A DNA stretch of 7,410 nt, taken from positions 1 to 7,410 of the forward strand of contig CAMLOA010000082.1 of assembly GCA_946481445.1 (NCBI GenBank), given 5' to 3'. The notes beneath the pieces were generated by a model. It did no database searches. It had not been told where the DNA came from and saw nothing but the letters and a program-made list of their open reading frames with translations. Shown in pieces: positions 1 to 5,396 of this stretch (position 1 is its first letter; each line of letters opens with the position of its first letter). Origin of the DNA: an uncultured Devosia sp. (GTDB taxonomy: Bacteria; Pseudomonadota; Alphaproteobacteria; Rhizobiales; Devosiaceae). The translations under genes were made by a program, and so were the position numbers.

Positions 1-417
1 GTGGTGCAGTTCGTCAAGGGCGTCTGGAACACCGGCGAGCGCACCGTGCTCGACAAGTTCCCAGAGCAGGTGACCATCAACGCCATGGGCGAGGGCTTCA
101 CCTGGGACGTGGCCGACCGGCAGCGCGACCTCGCCGCCGCCCGCAAGGCCTGGGAACAGGCCAAGGCGCTGATCGCCGATCCCAGCTATGACATGGTTCT
201 GCTCGACGAGCTCAATATCTGCCTGCGCTATGACTACCTGCCCATCGAGGAGGTCGTGGCCGTCCTCAAGAACAAGCCGGTGGACAAGCATGTCATCGTC
301 ACGGGTCGCAATGCCAAGGACGAGTTGATCGAGATCGCGGACCTCGTCACCGAGATGACCGAGATCAAGCACCACTTCCGCGCCGGGGTGAAGGCGCAGA
401 AGGGCATCGAGTTCTAG
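1..417 (+). CDS. cobO: Cob(I)yrinic acid a,c-diamide adenosyltransferase, C-terminal part (5' end outside the window)
   Basis: This is the last 138 codons of an ATP:corrinoid adenosyltransferase of the CobO/BtuR/CobA family. The enzyme moves the adenosyl group of ATP onto cob(I)alamin-type corrinoids in the cytoplasm, late in B12 synthesis. Visible family blocks are FVKGVWNTGE at the left edge, MGEGFTW, the Walker-B-like block VLLDELNICLRYDYL (fragment residues about 66-80), HVIVTGRNA, and the C-terminal block FRAGVKAQKGIEF, which ends at a TAG stop. The family is usually about 200 residues, so roughly 60-70 N-terminal residues, including the P-loop, lie upstream. The GTG at position 1 is an internal valine codon, not a start. 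The gene converges on the small minus-strand gene 30 bp downstream, and no strong terminator is visible between them. Identification is firm. The gene appears intact within the window. Confidence 0.95.
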   Translation: MVQFVKGVWNTGERTVLDKFPEQVTINAMGEGFTWDVADRQRDLAAARKAWEQAKALIADPSYDMVLLDELNICLRYDYLPIEEVVAVLKNKPVDKHVIVTGRNAKDELIEIADLVTEMTEIKHHFRAGVKAQKGIEF

Positions 418-447
418 CAGCCGCGCGCGACCAAGCCCGGCGACGGC

Positions 448-918
448 TCAGCACCCTTCTGCCACGAATGACCGCGCCAGCCCCTCGAGCACCGGGACCA
501 CCTGGTTGAGGTCGCGGATACTGTGTTCGATCCGGAAGGCCGCATAGGAGGCGCCGTCGCAGAGCGGGATCAGGCGCTGGTAAACCAGGCGATGATCGCG
601 CTGGGCGGCGAACCAGGCCCATTGTGGCACCTGCACTTGCTCGGTCACGCTCCAGCCGTCGCCCTGTTCGGATGCGAGCCGCTCAGCAAACGCAGCCTCG
701 AACGAGCCGGGCAACATGCCGCCCCAGACCAGCAGCGTCTGCTCGGCTTCGATGCGCGAGAATCCCTGGCCGTCGCCATTGTCGCTCTCGCCGTGGCCGA
801 CAAAGCCCGGTGGCACGTCGATTCCATAGCCGAAGCGGGCATTGGCATAGTGGCCCCAGCCCTGCGCGAGCGCGGGCGCAGCGAGTAGGATAGCGAGGAC
901 CAGGGCAGCAAGGCGCAT
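448..918 (-). CDS. Small secreted (periplasmic) protein of unknown function
   Basis: The product is 156 residues. It has a clear Sec signal peptide: a short basic start (MR), a hydrophobic stretch at about residues 3-17, and an Ala-Leu-Ala cleavage site ending near residue 18. The mature part is acidic and aromatic-rich. It contains YANARFGYGIDVP near its start, ESDNGDGQGF at about residues 44-53 and VWGG at 64-67, a pattern I associate with uncharacterised alphaproteobacterial exported proteins. Two cysteines (120 and the final residue 156) could form a disulfide. There is no lipobox and no second membrane segment. The ATG start is chosen because it gives the complete signal peptide, although the ribosome site (AAGG about 14 bases upstream) is poor. 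It lies 47 bp downstream of the CDF transporter gene on the same strand and may be co-transcribed with it. Its function is unknown. Confidence 0.82.
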   Translation of the reverse strand: MRLAALVLAILLAAPALAQGWGHYANARFGYGIDVPPGFVGHGESDNGDGQGFSRIEAEQTLLVWGGMLPGSFEAAFAERLASEQGDGWSVTEQVQVPQWAWFAAQRDHRLVYQRLIPLCDGASYAAFRIEHSIRDLNQVVPVLEGLARSFVAEGC

Positions 919-965
919 GGCGGGAATCTGCCTTGAGGGCGCGTCGCCGGCAAGTCACATCCGGG

Positions 966-1865
966 TCAGACCACCACGATGCCCGAATGCTTCGCCTTGG
1001 CTTCTGGCTCGACATGGATGGTGATCTGCACGTCGCGCACCGCTTCCTTGAGCTTGGCCTCGATGCCGTCGCAGATGCTGTGTGCGGCCTCGACGCTCAT
1101 CGTGCCGGGGACGACCAGATGGAAGTCGATGAAGGTCATGCGGCCCGCCTGCCTTGTGCGGATGTCATGGGCCTCGATGGCGCCTTCGGCATTGCCGGCA
1201 ATGACCTCGCGAATCTGCTTCTGCGTCTCGGGCGGCACCGCCACATCCATCAATCCGCCGACGCTGTCGCGGATGACCCCCCAGCCCGACCACAGGATGT
1301 TGAGGGCCACCAGGCCTGCCAGGATGGCATCGAGCGGGGCCCACCCGGTGATGAAGACCAGCCCCAGGCCGACAAGCACGCCGATGGTGGAGACCACGTC
1401 GGTGAAAAGGTGTTTGCCATCGGCCTCGAGGGCCGGCGACCGCACGGCCCGGCCATGGCGGATGAGCACCAGGGCCCAGACCATGTTGATTGCCGTGGCG
1501 ACCCCGCTGACGGCCAGGCCCTGCACCGGTGCGTCCGGCAGTTCCGGCGCCATCAGGCCCAGCGCCGCCTCGCGCACGATGAGTATGGCCGCCACGATGA
1601 TCATGACCCCGACCAGGACGGCCGAGAAATACTCCACCTTGTGGTAGCCATAGGGCAGGGCGGCATCGGCCGGCTTCTGCGCCATCCGCACGGCCAGCAG
1701 CGCCGCGATCGCGGTAACGACGTTGACGATCGATTCCAGTGCATCCGAATAGAGCGCGATCGAGCCGGTCAGGTACCAGGCCAGGAACTTGAGGCCGAGC
1801 ACGACCATCCCGACCAGCAGGCTTGCGGCGGCAATGGCCAGCGTGCGTTTGGCTGTGATGGTCAT
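966..1865 (-). CDS. Cation diffusion facilitator (CDF) family metal efflux transporter
   Basis: A 299-residue inner-membrane divalent-metal/proton antiporter of the CDF family. About six hydrophobic segments are visible, near residues 9-31, 36-60, 79-100, 114-135, 153-172 and 176-196, followed by a cytoplasmic domain of about 100 residues. Family marks include SDALESIVN in TM2, PYGYHKVEYFSA at 71-82 and HLFTD in TM5. His152 and Asp156 give the usual TM5 half of the metal site. In TM2 the site positions appear to be Glu44 and Asn48 rather than His/Asp or Asp/Asp, so the metal cannot be guessed with confidence. There is no histidine-rich loop. The ATG start directly precedes TM1 and has GGGG about 7 bases upstream. 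Although flanked by B12 genes, it is transcribed away from cobE. A role in cobalt homeostasis is an inference from position only. Confidence 0.93.
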   Translation of the reverse strand: MTITAKRTLAIAAASLLVGMVVLGLKFLAWYLTGSIALYSDALESIVNVVTAIAALLAVRMAQKPADAALPYGYHKVEYFSAVLVGVMIIVAAILIVREAALGLMAPELPDAPVQGLAVSGVATAINMVWALVLIRHGRAVRSPALEADGKHLFTDVVSTIGVLVGLGLVFITGWAPLDAILAGLVALNILWSGWGVIRDSVGGLMDVAVPPETQKQIREVIAGNAEGAIEAHDIRTRQAGRMTFIDFHLVVPGTMSVEAAHSICDGIEAKLKEAVRDVQITIHVEPEAKAKHSGIVVV

Positions 1866-1892
1866 GATGCGCCCCGCGCTTGGTGAGGACTG

Positions 1893-1921
1893 GCCATAGC
1901 TTCATCCCGTCCACGCGGCAA
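1893..1921 (-). promoter_or_regulatory. Weak candidate promoter for the CDF transporter gene
   Basis: On the minus strand, TTGCCG (1916-1921) and TATGGC (1893-1898) are separated by exactly 17 bases. This gives 4/6 and 3/6 matches to the sigma70 hexamers. It would start transcription about 20 bases before the CDF ATG. In GC-rich DNA such matches arise by chance, so this is only the best candidate seen. Confidence 0.22.
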
Positions 1922-1988
1922 CCCCTTGAGTTTGCGACTGATTTTCAGAAGCATTTCCAGGTTCGCGACCGTGGCGCCAAGCCATTGA

Positions 1989-2017
1989 TTGACCAGCCGC
2001 TTCGCCCCGCCTAGAAC
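1989..2017 (+). promoter_or_regulatory. Candidate sigma70-type promoter for the cobE leader
   Basis: TTGACC (1989-1994, 5/6 match to TTGACA) and TAGAAC (2012-2017, 4/6 match to TATAAT) are separated by 17 bases. The predicted start point is near 2024, which is 8 bases before the first hairpin of the leader described next. That placement is what makes the match worth reporting. The gap between the divergent CDF and cobE genes must hold at least one promoter. The sequence match is seen; its activity is inferred. Confidence 0.42.
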
Positions 2018-2023
2018 CGGACC

Positions 2024-2145
2024 AGCGCAGCGTTCCCATGACGGAACTGAAACAGAGCCCGGTGCGGTCGACCCAAATCGGGGACCAAGCCCGGGGCTGC
2101 ATCGGTCTGGTGCGAACCTGCCTCTTGTTGGAAGAGGCATAGACG
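2024..2145 (+). promoter_or_regulatory. Structured 5' leader of cobE, partly cobalamin-riboswitch-like
   Basis: This is about 120 nt between the candidate promoter and the cobE ATG, with nested inverted repeats. GTTCC 2032-2036 pairs with GGAAC 2043-2047. AGCCCGG 2056-2062 pairs with 2091-2098, allowing one bulged G. Inside that, GGTC 2066-2069 pairs with GACC 2083-2086, and CCC 2072-2074 pairs with GGG 2080-2082. The last hairpin, 2120-2138, covers the ribosome site. The run TGAAACAGAGCCCGGTGCGG then CCGGGGCTGC recalls the P3-P6 part of cobalamin riboswitches. GGTCTGG...ACCTGCC (2104-2122) recalls the B12 box, although the spacing is 3 nt too long. The conserved GCAACTG/GCCACTG element and the usual 60-100 nt of further stems are absent. 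It could be a reduced or variant cobalamin aptamer, another regulatory RNA, or chance pairing in GC-rich DNA. Confidence 0.45.
2120..2138 (+). promoter_or_regulatory. Hairpin sequestering the cobE ribosome binding site
   Basis: GCCTCTT (2120-2126) and AAGAGGC (2132-2138) form a perfect 7-bp stem with a 5-nt loop. The Shine-Dalgarno sequence AAGAGG (2132-2137), 8 bases before the ATG, lies wholly in the 3' arm. If the stem forms in the mRNA, cobE translation would be blocked. The 5' arm shares bases with the B12-box-like ACCTGCC (2116-2122), so the two could compete. Confidence 0.5.
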
Positions 2146-2544
2146 ATGACTTCGAATCTGACTGGCCTGCAGACGGGCCCGATCGTGGCCGGAATCGGCT
2201 GCACCAGCACGGCGACGGCCGGCGACATCCTCCAGCTGCTCGAGGCGACCCTGGCCGAGGCCGGCATGGCGCCGACGCAACTGGTCGCAATCGCCTCCCA
2301 CGAGTGCAGGCGCGACAGCCTGGCCCTCCGCGCCGCCGCCGCCAGCCTGGGGGTGCCGCTGCATTTCCACAGCGAGCCGGGCCAGGCCAGCGGCGTCTGC
2401 GAAGCGGCGGCGGCCGCCTTTGGCCCACTACTTGTCGGCAAGCGCAAATCGGCGCGGGTCACCTGCGCGATCGCGGCGGCGGTTCAGAGCCCCAGCGCGG
2501 CGATGGCGTCGTCCACGCTCGCCACTTCATGGGCGGGGCCATAG
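2146..2544 (+). CDS. cobE: CobE, cobalamin biosynthesis protein (CbiG C-terminal domain type)
   Basis: A 132-residue cytoplasmic protein matching the stand-alone CobE/CbiG C-terminal fold. GIGC at residues 16-19 opens the domain. A helix of the GDILQLLEATLAEAG type follows, then a region with LGVPLHF, and finally the conserved basic block VGKRKSARVTCAIA at about 97-110. In anaerobic-pathway CbiG this fold is fused to a lactone-opening domain. As the separate CobE it belongs to B12 loci of the aerobic type, where its exact step is less clear. The ATG start has AAGAGG 8 bases upstream and begins about 12 residues before the domain. The last 19 or so residues lie in the overlap with the cobK 3' end, are Ser/Ala-rich and fall after the conserved domain, so they are probably a disordered tail. 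Confidence 0.88.
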   Translation: MTSNLTGLQTGPIVAGIGCTSTATAGDILQLLEATLAEAGMAPTQLVAIASHECRRDSLALRAAAASLGVPLHFHSEPGQASGVCEAAAAAFGPLLVGKRKSARVTCAIAAAVQSPSAAMASSTLATSWAGP

Positions 2545-3206
2545 GCCGGACGAGAGATCATGATCACCTTGACCCCCAGCTTCCGCGCCGCTTCGAGCTT
2601 GGCCGCCGTCTGCGCGCCACCCGAATTCTTGGTGACCAGATGAGTGATCTCCTCGCGCTGCATCAAGGCGAGTTCGTCAGCCAGGTCGTAGGGCGGCCGC
2701 TGCTGGAGCAGGGTCGCGTGGCGCGGCAAGTCCCGGGCCGGCGCCTCGATCAGCCTGACGACGAACTGGCAATCGTCGCGCTCGAGGAAGGTTTCGAGCC
2801 CCATATGGCCGGTGGTGAGCAGCACGTCGGCATTGGGGGGCAGGGCGGCAGCCGCCTCGGCAACCGTTTCCACCGTGATCCAGTCGGCACCCAGGGGCTG
2901 TTCCCAGGCCGGGCGCATATAGCGCACGAGCGGCACGCCGGTGGCCTGGGCGGCGGCGACGGCGTTGATGGAGATGAGGCCAGCATAGGGATGGGTGGCA
3001 TCGACCAGCCGCTCGATTCCGGCCGCGCGCAGATAGGCTGCGAGGCCGGGAATGCCCCCGAACTTGCCCATGCGCAAGTTGCCCTCGGGCAGGATGGGGT
3101 CTTGCGTCCGGCCCGCCAGGGAGGTCGTAACGTCATGGCCCTCCGCATGCAGCCTGTTGGCCAGTTCCCGCGCTTCCGCCGTGCCGCCAAGGATCAGAAT
3201 CTTCAT
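2484..3206 (-). CDS. cobK: Precorrin-6A reductase
   Basis: A 240-residue NADPH-dependent reductase of the CobK/CbiJ family, which reduces a double bond of the precorrin-6A macrocycle in the cytoplasm. Visible blocks are ILILGGTAEAR at residues 3-13 (nucleotide-binding start), the KFGG region near 48-51, VDATHPYA at 68-75, a TTGHMGLETF block in the middle, VTKNSGG in the second domain, and MISRP near the C-terminus. An upstream in-frame ATG at 3242 and longer extensions exist. However, the family begins directly before the ILILGGT block, so 3206 is chosen. Its ribosome site (GGAAAA) is weak. The gene is on the opposite strand to the other cob genes, diverges from cobA with 68 bp between starts, and converges with cobE. 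It has a full set of motifs and no frameshift. The family call is firm. Confidence 0.95.
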   Translation of the reverse strand: MKILILGGTAEARELANRLHAEGHDVTTSLAGRTQDPILPEGNLRMGKFGGIPGLAAYLRAAGIERLVDATHPYAGLISINAVAAAQATGVPLVRYMRPAWEQPLGADWITVETVAEAAAALPPNADVLLTTGHMGLETFLERDDCQFVVRLIEAPARDLPRHATLLQQRPPYDLADELALMQREEITHLVTKNSGGAQTAAKLEAARKLGVKVIMISRPAYGPAHEVASVDDAIAALGL

Positions 3207-3231
3207 CGCTTTTCCGCTGCTCCGTGGCGCC

Positions 3232-3260
3232 AATGTGCCCATTCGGACCTCGCTTCTCAA
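3232..3260 (-). promoter_or_regulatory. Candidate promoter for cobK
   Basis: On the minus strand, TTGAGA (3255-3260, 5/6) and CACATT (3232-3237, 3/6) are separated by 17 bases. Transcription would start about 20 bases before the cobK ATG. It lies within the 68-bp gap between the divergent cobK and cobA starts. I see no comparable match for cobA on the + strand in that gap. Confidence 0.3.
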
Positions 3261-3274
3261 GGGTGGCCGGACAG

Positions 3275-4111
3275 ATGAGCGCACAAGATAGCGAATACGG
3301 GGGCGGGGGCCATTTTGCCCGGCTCGACCACGCCGATTTTCCGGCACTGCGCCCGGGCGAAGTCTGGCTGGTGGGAGCCGGTCCGGGCGGACCGGGCCTG
3401 GTGACGCTTTTGGCCTACCATGCCCTCGGGCAGGCCGATGTGATCGTGCATGATGCGCTGGTTTCACCCGACCTGCTGGCGCTGGCGCCCCTGGAAGTGG
3501 AACGGATCTTCGCCGGCAAGCGGGGCGGCAAGCCGTCGCCGAAGCAGGCCGACATATCCCTCCAGCTCATCGATCTGGCACGGGCCGGCAGGCGGGTCCT
3601 GCGGCTCAAGGGCGGCGATCCCTTCATGTTCGGCCGTGGCGGCGAGGAGGCCGGCGCCCTGGGGCGGGCCGGCATACCGTTCCGCATCGTGCCAGGCATT
3701 TCCGCCGGGCTCGGCGGACTGGCCTATGCCGGCATCCCGGTGACGCACCGCGACACCAATCAATCCGTGCTGTTCCTGACCGGCCATGACGAATCGGGCG
3801 CCGTGCCGCATGCGGTCGACTGGGCGGCGGTGGCCCATGCGGCGCCGGTGATCGTCATGTTCATGGCCGTCAAGCACCTCAATTCCATTGCCGAAAGGCT
3901 GCTGGCCGCGGGGCGCGACCGCGACGACCGCCTCACCATCGTCTCGCATGCGGCCACGCCGCACCAATCGGTGATCGAGACGACATTGGGGGCGGTCGGC
4001 GGGCTGGGCGAGGTGCCGACGCCGGCCATCGTCGTACTCGGGCCGGTCGGTGGATACCGGCAGGCGCTCGACTGGTATATCGGCGAATTGCGGAGGCACG
4101 TCTTTGGCTAG
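3275..4111 (+). CDS. cobA: Uroporphyrinogen-III C-methyltransferase (SUMT)
   Basis: A 278-residue SAM-dependent methyltransferase that methylates C2 and C7 of uroporphyrinogen III to give precorrin-2, the entry to the B12 branch. Visible blocks are VGAGPGGPGLVT at residues 33-44 (SAM-binding start), KRGGKPSPKQ at 82-91, RLKGGDPFMFGRGGEE at 110-125, PGISAGLGGLAYAGIPVTHR at 140-159, and FLTGHD. There is no CysG-type dehydrogenase/chelatase domain, so it is the single-function form. An N-terminal tail of about 28 residues precedes the domain. The ATG at 3275 is chosen because AAGGG lies 11 bases upstream. An in-frame GTG (3263) or ATG (3224) would add a poorly supported extension, the latter reaching into the cobK promoter region. 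The stop overlaps the cobB start, which suggests translational coupling. Confidence 0.95.
   Translation: MSAQDSEYGGGGHFARLDHADFPALRPGEVWLVGAGPGGPGLVTLLAYHALGQADVIVHDALVSPDLLALAPLEVERIFAGKRGGKPSPKQADISLQLIDLARAGRRVLRLKGGDPFMFGRGGEEAGALGRAGIPFRIVPGISAGLGGLAYAGIPVTHRDTNQSVLFLTGHDESGAVPHAVDWAAVAHAAPVIVMFMAVKHLNSIAERLLAAGRDRDDRLTIVSHAATPHQSVIETTLGAVGGLGEVPTPAIVVLGPVGGYRQALDWYIGELRRHVFG
4092..4106 (+). promoter_or_regulatory. cobB: Ribosome binding site that fixes the cobB TTG start
   Basis: GGAGG at 4092-4096 is a full Shine-Dalgarno core, with 7 bases between it and TTG 4104-4106. It is the strongest such site in the window. It selects TTG over the in-frame ATG at 4050, and it sits inside the last codons of cobA. 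Confidence 0.8.
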
Positions 4112-5393
4112 GGGGCTGGTGATTGCCGCGCCGCGGTCCGGTTCGGGCAAAACCGTGATCACGCTGGGCCTGCTGGCGGCCCTGCGCCGCCGGGGCATCG
4201 TGGTTGCGCCGGCCAAGACCGGGCCGGACTATATCGACCCGGCCTTCCTGGCGCGCGCGGCACTGCGCGAGGCGGTCAACCTCGACCCCTGGGCCATGAG
4301 CCCCGGCCGGATCGGGGCCTTGGCCGGCTTGCAGGCGATCGGCGCGGACCTGCTGGTCGTCGAGGGCGTGATGGGCCTGTTCGACGGCGCCGCGGACGGG
4401 GCGGGATCGACCGGCGACCTGGCCGAGATGCTGGGCCTGCCCGTCGTGCTGGTGGTCGATGCAGAGCGGCAGAGCCAGTCGGTGGCGCCGCTGGTGGCCG
4501 GATTTGCCAATTGGCGCAAGGGCGTGCGCGTGGCCGGCGTGATCCTCAACCGCGTCGCCTCGACCAAGCATGAGCGCATGCTGACGACGGCGCTGGTTGC
4601 GACCGGGATCCCCTGCCTCGGGGCCATTCCCCGCAGCGCAAACCTGTTGGTGCCCGAGCGGCATCTGGGGCTGGTGCTGCCCGGTGAGGTCGACGCCTTC
4701 GAAACCTTCCTCGACGCGGCGGCGGAAGCGGTCGGCGACTATGTCGACCTGCAGCAATTTCAAGCACTTGCGGCGCCGTTGACGGACCCGGTGGACCAGG
4801 GGCCCGGCCTGCCGCCGCTGGGACAGCGCATGGCGATTGCGCGCGACGACGCCTTTGCGTTCCTCTATCCACATCTCCTCGATGGCTGGCGCGCCCAGGG
4901 GGCGGAGCTCCGCTTCTTCTCCCCGCTGGCCGACGAGGCGCCGCCGCCTGACGCCGACGCCATCTACCTGCCGGGGGGGTACCCCGAGCTTCATGGTCAA
5001 GCCATTGGAAATGCTAGAAAATTCAAGGCAGGAATGCTCAATGCCCGTGATCGGGGCGCGCTGATCTATGGCGAGTGCGGCGGCTTCATGGTGCTGGGCG
5101 AGACGCTGGTCGACAAGGCGGGCGTGAGCCATGCCATGACCGGGCTGTTGCCCGTCACCACCCGCATCGACCGGCCCAAGCGCATCCTCGGCTACCGGCG
5201 GCTGGTCCAGTCGGGCGACCTACCCTGGCCGGGGCATCTGAACGGGCACGAGTTTCACTATTCGAACGTGAAGCAGACCCGGCTGACACCCCTTTTTGCC
5301 GCGACCGACGCCCTGGGGGACATCTTGCCGCCCATGGGTGCCGTTATCGGCCGAACCATGGGATCATACGCCCATGTGATCGATCGGGGATAA
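4104..5393 (+). CDS. cobB: Cobyrinic/hydrogenobyrinic acid a,c-diamide synthase
   Basis: A 429-residue ATP- and glutamine-dependent amidotransferase that amidates the a and c carboxylates of the corrin ring. The N-terminal synthetase domain shows the P-loop APRSGSGKT (about 9-17), KTGPDYIDP at 38-46 and EGVMGLFDG at 87-95. The C-terminal class I glutaminase domain shows PGGYPELHG, the nucleophile Cys325 in YGECGGFMVLGE, and a terminal GSYAHVID with His424 as the likely catalytic histidine. The start is a TTG: it begins ARGLVIAAPRSG, the expected N-terminus, and has a strong GGAGG 7 bases upstream inside cobA. An ATG at 4050 lies deep within cobA and lacks support. The gene overlaps cobA by 8 bp and ends 3 bp before cobQ. 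A 50-bp AT-richer patch and a run of seven G lie within the glutaminase domain, but the frame is intact. Confidence 0.95.
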   Translation: MARGLVIAAPRSGSGKTVITLGLLAALRRRGIVVAPAKTGPDYIDPAFLARAALREAVNLDPWAMSPGRIGALAGLQAIGADLLVVEGVMGLFDGAADGAGSTGDLAEMLGLPVVLVVDAERQSQSVAPLVAGFANWRKGVRVAGVILNRVASTKHERMLTTALVATGIPCLGAIPRSANLLVPERHLGLVLPGEVDAFETFLDAAAEAVGDYVDLQQFQALAAPLTDPVDQGPGLPPLGQRMAIARDDAFAFLYPHLLDGWRAQGAELRFFSPLADEAPPPDADAIYLPGGYPELHGQAIGNARKFKAGMLNARDRGALIYGECGGFMVLGETLVDKAGVSHAMTGLLPVTTRIDRPKRILGYRRLVQSGDLPWPGHLNGHEFHYSNVKQTRLTPLFAATDALGDILPPMGAVIGRTMGSYAHVIDRG

Positions 5394-5396
5394 GTC

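Noticed and set aside
340..417. CobO has KHHF where KHPF might be expected near the C-terminus
   Set aside because: This position varies among adenosyltransferases and the surrounding conserved block is intact.
932..954. Hairpin CTTG-AG-GGCG-CGT-CGCC-GG-CAAG between the CDF and the secreted-protein genes
   Set aside because: Both stems are short, separated by an internal loop, and there is no T run on either strand. It is not a convincing terminator.
933..1886. Long + strand open frame antisense to the CDF gene
   Set aside because: Its product is Asp/His/Arg/Gly-rich low-complexity sequence with no domain, while the opposite strand gives a full CDF protein. Such antisense frames are common in GC-rich DNA.
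1810..1914. Histidine-rich stretch (AHHDHHSQTHAGH) in the minus strand, recalling His-rich N-termini of some metal transporters
   Set aside because: It lies in a different frame from the CDF protein, whose own start and TM1 look normal. The frame downstream is low-complexity, so a frameshift is unlikely.
1938..1948. Small inverted repeat CTGA-TTT-TCAG in the CDF/cobE gap as a possible operator
   Set aside because: Four-base arms are too short to support a regulator site without comparison to relatives.
1862..1954. Minus-strand small frame (30 codons, MLLKISRK...) whose TGA overlaps the CDF ATG as ATGA
   Set aside because: The overlap is attractive for translational coupling, but no properly spaced ribosome site precedes its ATG and I recognise no family. 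A ribosome-profiling signal would revive it.
1989..3278. Long + strand open frame (429 codons) running through the cobE leader, cobE and antisense to cobK
   Set aside because: The product is Arg/Gly/Pro-rich with no recognisable domain and conflicts with two clear genes. It is a compositional shadow.
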